NCBI GenBank assembly: GCA_965228215.1
Contig: OZ245800.1
Coordinates: 2,294,001-2,358,000 of the forward strand
DNA from: Maricaulis sp965228215
GTDB lineage: Bacteria > Pseudomonadota > Alphaproteobacteria > Caulobacterales > Maricaulaceae
Reading direction: 5' to 3'
DNA: 64,000 nt
The position numbers were made by a program, and so were the translations under genes. Positions 26,314 to 35,024 of this stretch are shown one piece after another. A model generated the notes under the pieces. That model ran no database searches, was not told the origin of the DNA, and saw only the letters and a program-made list of their open reading frames with translations. Within the stretch, counting starts at the first letter, position 1. Each line of letters begins with the position of its first letter.

Positions 26314-26931
26314 ATGTCGAAGCGTCATTCGCAGAAATACAAAATCGACCGTCGCATGGGTGAAAACCTGTGGGGTCGTCCGAAATCCCCGATCAATTCT
26401 CGCGCCTACGGCCCGGGCCAGCACGGTCAGCGCCGCAAGGGCAAGATGTCTGATTTCGGCCTCCAGCTCATGGCCAAGCAGAAGCTCAAGGGCTATTACG
26501 GCAACATCACCGAGAAGCAGTTCCGCCGCACCTATGACGAAGCATCTCGTCGCAAGGGCAACACGGCAGAGAACCTGATCGGCCTGCTGGAATCCCGCCT
26601 GGACGCCATCGTCTACCGCGCCAAGTTCGTGCCGACGGTCTTCGCGGCTCGTCAGTTCGTCAATCACGGCCACGTCATGGTCAATGGCCGCAAGGTCAAT
26701 GTCCCGTCCTACCGCGTGAAGGCCGGTGATGTGATCGAGGTTCGCGAGCGCTCCCGCTCCATGGCCCTGGTCCTGGAAGCCCTGGAAAGCCCGGAACGCG
26801 ACATCCCGGAATACATCGAAGTCGACGGCAAGGGCATGAAGGCGACGTACACGCGCATGCCGGAATTCTCCGAAGTGCCGTACGCCTGCCAGATGGAACC
26901 GAACCTGGTTATCGAATTCTACTCCTCGTAA
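26314..26931 (+). CDS. rpsD: 30S ribosomal protein S4
   Basis: A 205-residue primary 16S rRNA-binding protein. The start MSKRHSQKYKIDRRMGENLWGRPKSPINSRAYGPGQHGQRRKGKMSDFG is the alphaproteobacterial S4 N-terminus. The S4 RNA-binding domain follows (RLDAIVYRAKFVPTVFAARQFVNHGHVMVNGRKVN). It is a single-gene unit outside the main ribosomal operons, as in other Alphaproteobacteria, with a strong terminator. Confidence 0.99.
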   Translation: MSKRHSQKYKIDRRMGENLWGRPKSPINSRAYGPGQHGQRRKGKMSDFGLQLMAKQKLKGYYGNITEKQFRRTYDEASRRKGNTAENLIGLLESRLDAIVYRAKFVPTVFAARQFVNHGHVMVNGRKVNVPSYRVKAGDVIEVRERSRSMALVLEALESPERDIPEYIEVDGKGMKATYTRMPEFSEVPYACQMEPNLVIEFYSS

Positions 26932-26956
26932 GCGAGGACGACAGTCGAATTCAGAC

Positions 26957-26989
26957 AAACCCCGCCCGGGTCACTCGGGCGGGGTTTTT
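26957..26989 (+). terminator. Strong Rho-independent terminator after rpsD
   Basis: A perfect 12-base stem (AAACCCCGCCCG with CGGGCGGGGTTT), a 7-base loop and T-tract, 26 bases past the rpsD stop. Confidence 0.92.
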
Positions 26990-27183
26990 CTTTGTGGCAC
27001 TGGCCACCCGCGTGGAAAGTGTTAAGAAAGTGTAACAACTCTCGCGCGAAGCGAATATCTCATTGCCCCCAATAGGGTGTAAGCGCTTGTAACTTCGATT
27101 CACCTGGGGTTTCGTTGCGCCTCGTCCGGTCGAGGGGTGTATGGACCGGGCGTGTGGGGTGTTTAGGGCTTTTGGGGGGTCAA

Positions 27184-27693
27184 GTGTCCTGGCGGGTATT
27201 GATGAGTCTTGGTGCGGCGCTCGCATGCGCAGCGTGTTCAACGACATCCGGTACCGAGGAAGCGGCGGCGAGCCGCTTCCTGCCCACCCTTCCTGCCATG
27301 CCGTCCATTCCCACCATGAATGTGGCGGATATCTCCATCCCCGGCACTAATCGGCATGCGCCGGAGATCGATCATGATCTCGAGCCGGTGGTCTATTGGC
27401 GTGTGATCGAGGACGACATCCTGGTCGTGCATGCGCAGAGCAATGGCTGCACTGCCCGCACCGACTTCCAGCTGGATGTCGAGCAATACCACGAGAACAT
27501 CTACACGGTACGCCTCGTGCGCGATTTCGACGATCGCTGCGCCGACGACGTGCCGTGGGGGATCCAGCTCGGCTTCGGCTTCGAAGAGCTGGGAGTACCG
27601 ATCGGGGGACAGATCCTGGTGCTCAACCCGCTTGATCAACGGCCCTGGGATTGGGGACAGCGCGACGAAGTACGAACCGTCGCGGCACGGTAA
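27184..27693 (+). CDS. Small lipoprotein of unknown function
   Basis: A 169-residue lipoprotein: hydrophobic signal (VLMSLGAALACAAC) with lipobox CAAC, then a Pro/Met-rich linker (LPTLPAMPSIPTMN) and a compact domain with two further cysteines (SNGCTAR and DDRCADD) that could pair. GTG 27184 is chosen because GGGGGG precedes it by 4-5 bases and it leads directly into the signal; TTG 27115 would place a non-hydrophobic Arg-rich stretch first. Function not recognised. Followed by a terminator. Confidence 0.75.
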   Translation: MSWRVLMSLGAALACAACSTTSGTEEAAASRFLPTLPAMPSIPTMNVADISIPGTNRHAPEIDHDLEPVVYWRVIEDDILVVHAQSNGCTARTDFQLDVEQYHENIYTVRLVRDFDDRCADDVPWGIQLGFGFEELGVPIGGQILVLNPLDQRPWDWGQRDEVRTVAAR

Positions 27694-27716
27694 TCGGAGT
27701 TGTCGGTCCGTGTGGT

Positions 27717-27747
27717 ACCCCGGGGGAAACCCCGGGGTTTCTTTTTT
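27717..27747 (+). terminator. Terminator with self-complementary CCCCGGGG arms
   Basis: ACCCCGGGG, the loop GAAA, then CCCCGGGGT and a run of Ts (TTCTTTTTT). It lies 23 bases past the lipoprotein stop. Each arm is also a palindrome. Confidence 0.85.
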
Positions 27748-27819
27748 GTGGGTGGAAATAATTTTCGGCGGATCCAGCGAGTCGCGAGTTTTCGGTCGAG
27801 CCGCCGCAGTCTGCGCCAT

Positions 27820-28040
27820 CCCCCGCCCCCGGCCCAACCACCCATGAGGGTATCCTGTACGGGTGGTTGGGCCGGGGGCGGGGGTCGGCACAGAATTCGC
27901 TATCTTGGATTCGTGGTTGGGAGGGGGCGTGGGCCGGAACCGACTTCGCGATCAAAGAGTTGTGGTTGGGCCGGGGGCGGGGCCGGCACAGAATTGACCA
28001 GGAAAAGAGTCGGGCGTGGGCCGGAACCGACTGAGCTAAA
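27820..28040. repeat. G-rich intergenic repeat cluster with a 24-bp inverted repeat
   Basis: The 352-base gap 27694-28046 has no credible gene. It holds direct copies of a unit beginning GTGGTTGGG at 27863, 27913 and 27962 and a partial copy near 28011, with a 49-50 base period. Units alternate between a type ending GGCACAGAATT and a type ending GGCCGGAACCGACT. One inverted copy occupies 27820-27843 and forms a perfect 24-base inverted repeat with 27861-27884 across a 17-base spacer. The right arm contains four G-runs that fit a G-quadruplex pattern. Open frames across it are repeat artefacts. Confidence 0.8.
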
Positions 28041-28046
28041 ACACTC

Positions 28047-28430
28047 CTAAACCCGCTCGACGCTTACCCGATCCGTATAGAAACCCAACCGATCCTTGAT
28101 ATCGGCGACCGCCTCGAAGGGCGTTTCATAGGTCCAGACGGCGTTTTCCAGCCGGGAACCATCTTCCAGCGTGATGTGGAAGTAGTTCGCCTCACCCTTG
28201 TAGGGGCACCAGCTGGTGCGGTCGGACCGTTCGAGCTTGCTCATGTCGATGCCAGTACGGTCCACGTATAGGACCGGCGGATAGACGTGTTCGCGCAGCT
28301 CGATTGCACCGGCCGAGGAGGCCAGCGCGGTCTCTCCGGCAGTCACGGATACGGCAATATCGTTGGCGGCAAGCGTGATGGGATGGTCCGGTCCTGGTTG
28401 CAGGACCGGGCGGTCATTCCGGTTTGTCAT
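28047..28430 (-). CDS. DUF427 family protein
   Basis: A 127-residue soluble protein of the DUF427 family. The diagnostic block RTSWCPYKGEANYFHI is at about residues 75-90, with the preceding YPPVLYVDRTGIDMSKLERSD also conserved. The family has a small beta fold and no firm biochemical role. It is the last gene of the bolA-AKR-grx-DUF427 transcription unit, 15 bases after the glutaredoxin gene. Its stop lies next to the G-rich repeat cluster. Confidence 0.88.
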   Translation of the reverse strand: MTNRNDRPVLQPGPDHPITLAANDIAVSVTAGETALASSAGAIELREHVYPPVLYVDRTGIDMSKLERSDRTSWCPYKGEANYFHITLEDGSRLENAVWTYETPFEAVADIKDRLGFYTDRVSVERV

Positions 28431-28445
28431 GGCGTCCTCTCCGGG

Positions 28446-28775
28446 TCAGGCGCTGATAAGTCCCTTGTCCCGGAGATAGGATTGCAGCTCGCCGGATTCA
28501 AACATCTCCTTGACGATGTCACATCCGCCGAGGAATTCGCCCTTCACATAGAGCTGCGGAATGGTCGGCCAGTTGGAGAAAGTCTTGATGCCTTGGCGAA
28601 CTTCGTCGTCCTCGAGCACGTTGACGCTCTCATAATCGACCTGGAGATGGTCCAGCACGCGCGCGACGACCGAGGAGAAACCGCATTGCGGGAAAACCGG
28701 CGTACCCTTCATGAAGAGCACGACATCATTGTTTTCGACGGCGGACTTGATGCTGTCCTGGGCGGCGTCGGTCAT
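28446..28775 (-). CDS. grxD: Monothiol glutaredoxin Grx4 type
   Basis: A 109-residue monothiol glutaredoxin with the CGFS active site (FPQCGFSSVVARVLDHL) and glutathione-binding blocks WPTIPQLYVKGEFLGGCDIV. This class carries [2Fe-2S] clusters together with BolA proteins and takes part in iron homeostasis. ATG 28775 follows GAGGAG with 7-base spacing; the upstream extension is not supported. A BolA gene lies two genes upstream on the same strand, which strengthens the functional link. Confidence 0.95.
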   Translation of the reverse strand: MTDAAQDSIKSAVENNDVVLFMKGTPVFPQCGFSSVVARVLDHLQVDYESVNVLEDDEVRQGIKTFSNWPTIPQLYVKGEFLGGCDIVKEMFESGELQSYLRDKGLISA

Positions 28776-28809
28776 GGCGAAACTCCTCAATGAATGCCTG
28801 AGTGCAGAG

Positions 28810-29634
28810 CTAGGTGATCTCGCCCGGCGCTTCAAGTCCCGCGACTGCGGCATTTGCGGCGAGATTGGCCGGGCGCGTGGTCAGGCAGAGCGCGGAATCG
28901 CAGACCGGCTGGGCGAGGGTCCATTGCAGCGCCTCGGCGGCTGTCATGGCGGAGCCCTGCGAGGCCGACCCGGTCAGCGCGCGCTTGGCGGCGCGGGCGA
29001 GATACCAGAGATCGCCGGAATTGGTCGGAAAGCGAGGCGGCTGGCTGATCCCGGCCATGACCTCGATCGCGATCACCCCCAGACCGGCCGCCTTCACACG
29101 CTCCAGCCGATGATAGGCGGTGTCGTCCATCTGGGCATTCACCGGCGCCATCACCGCGTCGAAACCCTCGACATCCAGCACGGCTTCGATTTCCTCGCCA
29201 CGCCCGCAGAGCCCGATATGGCGGATCAGCCCGCGTTCCCGGAATGCCCTGAGACGGCGCATGAGCCGTTCCGTGACCTCCGAGCGCGAAGGCCCGTGCA
29301 GGAGAAGCAGATCGACATGATCGAGACCCAGCCGTCCCAGCGAGCCCTTGAGCGACATCTCGATGGCGCCGGCCGAGAAGTCACGGCGCCTGTCCGTGTG
29401 GATCCCGGCCTTGGTCGACACGAAGACCCGGTCGCGCCGGACCCGGCGCAGGGCCTTGCCGAGACGGGTTTCGCCGCGTCCGCCGCCATAGGCCGGTCCG
29501 GTGTCGAACAGGGTCACGCCGCATCCAATCGCGTCGCGGACAAGACCGGATACGCGGCCGTCCGATCCGGTCAGCGCCGCGTGCGGACCGGTAATGCCGA
29601 GACCGAGACGTGAGAAGGCGGGCGTGTCGATCAT
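28810..29634 (-). CDS. Aldo/keto reductase family protein
   Basis: A 274-residue TIM-barrel oxidoreductase. Typical blocks are GVTLFDTGPAYGGGRGETRLGKAL (catalytic Asp and Tyr), VFVSTKAG (catalytic Lys), and LDHVDLLLLHGPSRSEV. It is expected to use NADPH. The gene lies between bolA and the glutaredoxin gene with small gaps (9 and 34 bases), so it is in the same operon, an uncommon insertion between these partners. Substrate unknown. Confidence 0.88.
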   Translation of the reverse strand: MIDTPAFSRLGLGITGPHAALTGSDGRVSGLVRDAIGCGVTLFDTGPAYGGGRGETRLGKALRRVRRDRVFVSTKAGIHTDRRRDFSAGAIEMSLKGSLGRLGLDHVDLLLLHGPSRSEVTERLMRRLRAFRERGLIRHIGLCGRGEEIEAVLDVEGFDAVMAPVNAQMDDTAYHRLERVKAAGLGVIAIEVMAGISQPPRFPTNSGDLWYLARAAKRALTGSASQGSAMTAAEALQWTLAQPVCDSALCLTTRPANLAANAAVAGLEAPGEIT

Positions 29635-29643
29635 CCCACCGCG

Positions 29644-29883
29644 TCAGCCGTCCTCGGGCACTCGGGTTTCGAGTGCCAGGGCATGAAGCTCATTGCCCAT
29701 TTTCGAGCCCAGGGCGGCATAGACCATCTGGTGCTGGGCAACGCGCAGCTTGCCGCGGAAGGCCTCGCTGATGACCACGGCCTGCCAGTGATCATTATCA
29801 CCGGCCAGGTCCGTCATCTCGACCTTGGCATCGGGAATCCCGGCCTGGATGAGGGCAATGATCTCTTCGGCGGGCATCGGCAT
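29644..29883 (-). CDS. BolA/IbaG family protein
   Basis: A 79-residue BolA-like protein. The conserved core is HWQAVVISEAFRGKLRVAQHQMVYAALGSKMGNELHALALET, with the family His in QHQMVY. BolA proteins bind monothiol glutaredoxins to share [2Fe-2S] clusters; the Grx4 gene is in the same operon. ATG 29883 is chosen because GGAG precedes it by 6 bases and family proteins begin MxxxAEEI; a GTG at 29928 would add 15 residues. Confidence 0.9.
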   Translation of the reverse strand: MPMPAEEIIALIQAGIPDAKVEMTDLAGDNDHWQAVVISEAFRGKLRVAQHQMVYAALGSKMGNELHALALETRVPEDG

Positions 29884-30057
29884 GGGCGGCTCCGGATCCT
29901 CGGCCAGGCGAGGTGTCTGCGTGTTCACGAAAACTCACGCCCGGCCTCCCGGTCCGTGAGCAAATGTGTTGGCGCGTTGGCTTCCTTCTGACGGGGGCTC
30001 GGCGCATATGGGGGCAAGCTAAGGCCAGCCGCGGGGCTGGGGAAGGGGTATCACCAG

Positions 30058-30552
30058 ATGTTTGCCACCAAGATCGCCATTCGCCTTGTCCTGGGCGTGT
30101 TCAATCTCGGCCTCGCCGTTTGTTTCCTCGCCGGCTTCGCCTGGGCGGGAGACCAGTATGTCGACCGGTCCGGACATGCCGTCGGCGGCTATGACGTCGT
30201 CAGCTATCACACCGGACCTGAACCGGTTGAAGGACTCGAAACGATCAGCGCCGACTACAATGACGCCACCTGGCTCTTCGCGAGCGAGGCCAATCGCGAC
30301 CTCTTTCTCGCCGATCCGCAGCGCTATGTGCCGGCCTATGACGGGCATTGTGCCTATGCCCTGGCCGACGGCCGCAAGGTCCGCACCGACGCGCTGGCCT
30401 GGCAGATCGTGGATGGTGTGCTCTACCTGAATTTCTCGCCGAACATTCATCGACGCTGGCAGACCGACATTCCCGGCTATCTCGAACAGTCCGAAGCGAA
30501 CTGGCCGGAGCATGAGGGCGAGCCGGCGGCGCGGCCCAGCCGCTGGTTCTGA
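30058..30552 (+). CDS. Exported YHS-domain protein
   Basis: A 164-residue protein with an N-terminal signal or anchor (LVLGVFNLGLAVCFLAGFAWA) and a YHS-type domain: GGYDVVSYHTG, then WLFASEANRDLFLADPQRYVPAYDGHCAYALADGRKV. This version is known in many marine Alphaproteobacteria as a small exported protein; metal binding is suspected for the domain but the role is not established. It is transcribed in the same direction as the downstream M28 gene but 92 bases away. Confidence 0.82.
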   Translation: MFATKIAIRLVLGVFNLGLAVCFLAGFAWAGDQYVDRSGHAVGGYDVVSYHTGPEPVEGLETISADYNDATWLFASEANRDLFLADPQRYVPAYDGHCAYALADGRKVRTDALAWQIVDGVLYLNFSPNIHRRWQTDIPGYLEQSEANWPEHEGEPAARPSRWF

Positions 30553-30644
30553 TCCGGCGGAGCCGCGTGATCCTACGGAAATTTCAGTGGGGTTGAGCCG
30601 CGGAGCATGGCAGGGTGCGGGCTCAGTTTTCCGGGGAAGCTTCC

Positions 30645-31664
30645 ATGCGTTCTATTCTGTCCGTCTCGATCAGTTCCTTCGCCCTTCTGGCCGCTGCTGC
30701 CTGCACGCCCGAAGCGACCGACACATCAGCACCGGCCGATGAGGCCACGACTGCCGCGGTCTATGGCGATGAAACCCTGTCGCCGGAAGCGACCAGTATC
30801 GACCGTCAGCAATTGCTGGACGATCTGCGCATCCTCGCCGCGGACGACATGCAAGGACGTGCCGCCGGTACGGAAGGCAATGCCCGGGCGCGCGCCTACA
30901 TCATCTCCCGGTTTGAGGATATCGGTGTGCCGGCGCTCGGTGACAGCTATGAGCACGGTTTCGAGTATTTCGCCCGCATTGCGCCGGACGAGGTCCGCAA
31001 TGGCGTGAACATCGTCGCGCGGCTGGAAGGTACCAGCGACACCGACCACACCATGGTGGTCACCGCTCACTATGACCATGAGGGCGTGCGCGACGGCCAG
31101 ATCTACAATGGTGCCGACGACAATGCGTCCGGCATCGCGGCCATGCTCGCCGTGGCGTCGGATTTCGTGGCCAACCCGCCCGAGCATGACGTGATCTTCG
31201 TGGCGTTTGACGCCGAGGAGCGGGGCCTGCAGGGCGCGCGGGCTTTCGTGGCCGAACCGCCGATCCCGTCCGAGAACATCACCTTCAATCTCAATCTCGA
31301 CATGGTCGCCATGTCGGATGACCGTCTGCTCTGGGTAGTCGGCACTTATCATTATCCCTTCCTCAAGCCGATTGCCGAGCGTGTCGCCGAAGACGCGCCG
31401 GTGGGCCTGCCGACCGGGTATGACGAGCCGACCGACGTGCCGGGCGGTGACTGGACGATGTTGTCCGACCAAGGCGCCTTCCATGCCGTGGGCATTCCCA
31501 ACATCTATCTGGGCGTGGATTTCCACCCGCATTACCACCAGCCGTCGGACATCTATGAGAACATGACGCTGGACTTCTTCCAGGACGCATCGGCGACGAT
31601 TGTCACCTTTGCGCGCGAGATGGACCGCGAGCTGTCGATGGTCGCAGCAGAAAGCGGCCGCTAG
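30645..31664 (+). CDS. M28 family metallopeptidase, lipoprotein (copy 1)
   Basis: A 339-residue lipoprotein: signal with lipobox AAAC (LLAAAACTPEA), then an M28 peptidase domain. The two-zinc site is readable as TAHYDHEG, GADDNASGIAAML, FDAEERGL, NLDMVAM and HYHQPSD. Such enzymes are aminopeptidases or carboxypeptidases. ATG 30645 starts the signal peptide. A bidirectional terminator follows. A second, longer M28 gene lies at 46465-48144, so exported peptide breakdown appears twice. Confidence 0.92.
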   Translation: MRSILSVSISSFALLAAAACTPEATDTSAPADEATTAAVYGDETLSPEATSIDRQQLLDDLRILAADDMQGRAAGTEGNARARAYIISRFEDIGVPALGDSYEHGFEYFARIAPDEVRNGVNIVARLEGTSDTDHTMVVTAHYDHEGVRDGQIYNGADDNASGIAAMLAVASDFVANPPEHDVIFVAFDAEERGLQGARAFVAEPPIPSENITFNLNLDMVAMSDDRLLWVVGTYHYPFLKPIAERVAEDAPVGLPTGYDEPTDVPGGDWTMLSDQGAFHAVGIPNIYLGVDFHPHYHQPSDIYENMTLDFFQDASATIVTFAREMDRELSMVAAESGR

Positions 31665-31686
31665 GCCCTCACGCTCTGACGTAATG

Positions 31687-31716
31687 AAAAAGCCCCGCTC
31701 GATGGAGCGGGGCTTT
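31687..31716. terminator. Bidirectional terminator between the M28 peptidase and purL
   Basis: A perfect 12-base stem (AAAGCCCCGCTC with GAGCGGGGCTTT) closes the loop GATG. The A-run at 31687-31691 gives a T-run on the minus strand, so it mainly ends the purL transcript. Confidence 0.9.
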
Positions 31717-31741
31717 GTCGTTTCTGGATCGGCGTGCCGGT

Positions 31742-33967
31742 CTATTCGGCGGCCGTCGCCAGCTTGCTCATGAGGCCGGGCATCCAGCCTTCCCAGGCCG
31801 TCCGGAGACGGTCGAGTTCCAGATTGTGGGCGCCATTGACCGAGATCGATGTTCCGCCGGCCAGGCCGACGACCTGGATCGGGATCTCGTCGGACTTGGC
31901 GTCCTGCATCATGGCGATGGCGTTTTCCTTGTCGGCAGCGATCAGGTAGCGGCCCTGGTCCTCACCGAACAGGAAGCCGTGCATCGGGACCGGACCCTCA
32001 TGGGCCAGCTTGATGCCGACATTGCCGGCCAGCGCCATGTCAGCCGCGGCACAGCCCAGCCCGCCATCGGACAGGTCGTGACAGGCCGCCACGCGACCGG
32101 CGCGGATCTGGCCGCGGACGAAATCGCCATTGGTCTTCTCGGCCTCGAGATCGACCAGCGGTGCCCCGCCATCCTCGCGGCCTTCAACGACCTTGAGATA
32201 GATGGAGGCGCCCATCATGCCGCGGGTCTCGCCGACAACGAGCAGGATCTGGCCTTCTTTCAGCCCGCCGAAATGCGCGCGCTTGTCCATGTCCGGGATC
32301 AGGCCGACACCACCGATGGCCGGCGTGGGCGGAATGGCGACGCCATTGGTCTCGTTGTAGAGGCTGACATTACCAGAGACGATCGGGAAATCGAGTTTGC
32401 TGCACGCTTCCGCCATGCCTTCGATACAGCCCACGAACTGACCCATGATCTCCTCGCGCTCTGGATTGCCGAAATTCAGGCAGTCCGTCGTGGCGATCGG
32501 ATCGGCGCCGGTGGCCGTCAGATTACGCCAGGCTTCGGCCACGGCCTGTTTGCCGCCCTCATAGGGGTCGGCATAACAATAGCGCGGCGTGCAGTCCGTG
32601 GTGATGGCCAGGGCCTTGTTGGTGCCGTGAACGCGCACGACGGCCGCGTCGGACGGGTCCTCGGACGAAGCGGCCGTGTCCGCCATCACGTGCTGGTCGT
32701 ACTGGCTGTAGATCCAGGCCTTGGACGCCATGTCCGGGCTGGCCATCATCTCCAGCAGGACCTCGCCCATATGGGAGGGTTTGGCGACGTCCTTGGCGTC
32801 GAGCTGCGCGCGGGCTTCCGGTGCATAATAGGGCCGCTCGTATTTCGGGGCGTCATCGGCGAGCGGTGCGACCGGGATGTCGCATACGGTCTCGCCCTTG
32901 TGCTTGAGCACCATGCGGCCCGTATCGGTCGTCTGACCGATCACGGCGACGTCGAGTTCCCATTTCTCGAAGATCGCCTTGGCCACGTCCTCGCGGCCCG
33001 GCTTCATGATCACCAGCATGCGTTCCTGGCTTTCCGAGAGCATCATCTCGTAGGCCGTCATGTTCTCTTCGCGCTGGGGCACGCTGTCCATGTCCAGCTC
33101 GATACCGATCCCGCCCTTGTCGGCCATCTCGACCGAGGAAGAGGTGAGGCCGGCCGCCCCCATGTCCTGGATGGCGGCGATGGCATCGGTGGCCATCAGT
33201 TCGAGGCAGGCTTCAATCAGCTTTTTCTCGACGAAGGGGTCGCCGACCTGGACGGTGGGACGCTTCTCTTCGCTCTCATCATCGAATTCGGCAGACGCCA
33301 TGGTGGCGCCGTGAATACCGTCGCGGCCGGTCTTGGAGCCGACATAGACGATCGGCTGGCCCGGCTCGGCGCCGCGGGCGTAGAAGATCTTGTCGGCGTC
33401 GGCGAGACCGACGGCCATCGCGTTGACGAGGATATTGCCGTTATAGCCTTCGTGGAAATTGGTCTCACCGCCCACCGTGGGCACGCCGACACAGTTTCCA
33501 TAACCGCCGATGCCGGCAACAACGCCGCTGACCAGCTGGCGCGTCTTGGGGTGGTTCGGGGCTCCGAAACGCAGCGCATTCATCAGCGCAACGGGACGGG
33601 CGCCCATCGTGAAGACATCGCGCAGGATACCGCCGACACCGGTTGCGGCACCCTGGTAAGGCTCGATGTAAGAGGGGTGGTTATGGCTCTCCATCTTGAA
33701 GATACAGGCCTGGCCATCACCGATATCGATCACGCCGGCATTCTCGCCCGGACCCTGGATGACCTTGGCACTCTTGGTCGGCAGCTTGCCCAGATGGGCG
33801 CGGCTCGACTTGTAGGAACAGTGTTCCGACCACATGACCGAGAAAATGCCCAGCTCGACCAGGTTCGGCGCACGGCCGAGACGGTCGAGGATGATGGCGT
33901 ATTCCTCGTCGATAATGCCGTGTTCTTTGACGATTTCGGCCGTGATGCCGTCAGCGTATTGGGTCAT
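31742..33967 (-). CDS. purL: Phosphoribosylformylglycinamidine synthase, large subunit PurL
   Basis: A 741-residue small-type PurL, the ATP-using subunit that converts FGAR to FGAM in purine synthesis together with PurQ and PurS. Conserved blocks include EHCSYKSSRAHLGKLPTKS, FKMESHNHPSYIEPYQGAATGVGGILRD and ITTDCTPRYCYADPYEGGK. ATG 33967 starts 2 bases after the purQ stop; a TTG at 33973 would overlap it. Last gene of purC-purS-purQ-purL. Confidence 0.98.
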   Translation of the reverse strand: MTQYADGITAEIVKEHGIIDEEYAIILDRLGRAPNLVELGIFSVMWSEHCSYKSSRAHLGKLPTKSAKVIQGPGENAGVIDIGDGQACIFKMESHNHPSYIEPYQGAATGVGGILRDVFTMGARPVALMNALRFGAPNHPKTRQLVSGVVAGIGGYGNCVGVPTVGGETNFHEGYNGNILVNAMAVGLADADKIFYARGAEPGQPIVYVGSKTGRDGIHGATMASAEFDDESEEKRPTVQVGDPFVEKKLIEACLELMATDAIAAIQDMGAAGLTSSSVEMADKGGIGIELDMDSVPQREENMTAYEMMLSESQERMLVIMKPGREDVAKAIFEKWELDVAVIGQTTDTGRMVLKHKGETVCDIPVAPLADDAPKYERPYYAPEARAQLDAKDVAKPSHMGEVLLEMMASPDMASKAWIYSQYDQHVMADTAASSEDPSDAAVVRVHGTNKALAITTDCTPRYCYADPYEGGKQAVAEAWRNLTATGADPIATTDCLNFGNPEREEIMGQFVGCIEGMAEACSKLDFPIVSGNVSLYNETNGVAIPPTPAIGGVGLIPDMDKRAHFGGLKEGQILLVVGETRGMMGASIYLKVVEGREDGGAPLVDLEAEKTNGDFVRGQIRAGRVAACHDLSDGGLGCAAADMALAGNVGIKLAHEGPVPMHGFLFGEDQGRYLIAADKENAIAMMQDAKSDEIPIQVVGLAGGTSISVNGAHNLELDRLRTAWEGWMPGLMSKLATAAE

Positions 33968-33969
33968 GG

Positions 33970-34632
33970 TCAAGCCGATCCCAGGAGAGATTCAAACAAT
34001 GCCACGCCGTCCGTACCGCCATGCTTGGCGTCCACGGCGCGTTCCGGGTGGGGCATCATGCCCATGACATTGCCCTGTTCATTCATCACGCCGGCAATGT
34101 CGCGGGCCGAGCCGTTCGGATTGCGGCCATAGCGGAACACCACCTGGCCTTCGCCCTCGATCCGGTTCAGCGTTTCATCATCGGCGAAATAATTGCCGTC
34201 ATGATGCGCGATCGGGATGATGAGGTCGGTCTTGCCGTCATAGCGCGAGGTGAAGCGGGTATTGCCATTGGAGACGGTCAGCGGGGTTTTCTCGCAGACG
34301 AATTTCAGATCGGCATTGCGCATCAGCGCGCCCGGGAGCAGGCCGCTCTCGGTCAGGATCTGGAAACCGTTGCACACGCCCAGAACCGGAGCACCGGTCG
34401 CGGCATGGGCGACGACGGCCGGCATGATGTGAGAGCGCGAGGCCATGGCTCCGCAGCGCAGATAGTCGCCATAGGAAAACCCGCCGGGCACCATGACGAA
34501 TTCCGTGCCTTCCGGCAGTTCGCTTTCCTGGTGCCAGACCATGGCCGGAGCCTGGCCGGTCACGCGTTCAATGGCGTCGTGGGCGTCGCGGTCGCAATTG
34601 GAGCCCGGGAAGACGATAACGGCGGATTTCAT
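33970..34632 (-). CDS. purQ: Phosphoribosylformylglycinamidine synthase, glutaminase subunit PurQ
   Basis: A 220-residue class I glutamine amidotransferase that supplies ammonia to PurL. The nucleophile Cys lies in PVLGVCNGFQILTE, the His/Glu pair in MMPHPERAVD, and PGGFSYGDYLRCG is the conserved loop. It lies 13 bases after purS and 2 bases before the purL ATG, in one operon. Confidence 0.98.
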   Translation of the reverse strand: MKSAVIVFPGSNCDRDAHDAIERVTGQAPAMVWHQESELPEGTEFVMVPGGFSYGDYLRCGAMASRSHIMPAVVAHAATGAPVLGVCNGFQILTESGLLPGALMRNADLKFVCEKTPLTVSNGNTRFTSRYDGKTDLIIPIAHHDGNYFADDETLNRIEGEGQVVFRYGRNPNGSARDIAGVMNEQGNVMGMMPHPERAVDAKHGGTDGVALFESLLGSA

Positions 34633-34645
34633 GCCGTATCTCCCT

Positions 34646-34885
34646 CTATTCCATCTCGATCGAGTAGCTCTCGATCACCGGGTTGGAGAGGAGTTTCTGG
34701 CACATTTCCTCGACGCGCGTTTTCGCGGCGCCGGCATCATCGCCGGTGAGGTCCAGCTCGATGAGCTTGCCCTGGCGGGCCGAGGCGACCTCGTCATAGC
34801 CCAGATTGTGCAGCGCGCCGGCAACGGCAGCGCCCTGGGGGTCGAGAACACCGGGTTTCAGATAGACGTGGATTTTGGCTTTCAC
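34646..34885 (-). CDS. purS: PurS subunit of FGAM synthase
   Basis: A 79-residue small subunit that bridges PurL and PurQ. The sequence KAKIHVYLKPGVLDPQGAAVAGALHNLGYDEVASARQGKLIELDL is the PurS hallmark. The start is GTG 34885; the upstream reading frame contains no homology. A hairpin with T-run sits between purC and purS, so purS may also have its own promoter in 34886-35024. Confidence 0.95.
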   Translation of the reverse strand: MKAKIHVYLKPGVLDPQGAAVAGALHNLGYDEVASARQGKLIELDLTGDDAGAAKTRVEEMCQKLLSNPVIESYSIEME

Positions 34886-35024
34886 AGGACCGACTCGCTT
34901 GGACTGTCGATGAAGGGGCCGTCTTAATGCGCCCGGCCGCAAAGGGCAATGAAATCGGGGCGTGGATTTCGCACTTCTGACATGCAAATCCGGCATATGC
35001 GAAACAAGTCCTGTCGACGGACAC

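Noticed and set aside
27863..28040. CRISPR array
   Set aside because: Units of about 49 bases are nearly contiguous and alternate in type; there are no constant short repeats with unique spacers and no cas gene nearby.
27623..28050. Open frames across the G-rich repeat region on both strands
   Set aside because: Their predicted proteins are translations of the repeat units (Gly/Arg/Pro-rich) with no start signal.
31715..34132. 805-residue open frame on the plus strand
   Set aside because: Antisense shadow of purL and purQ.
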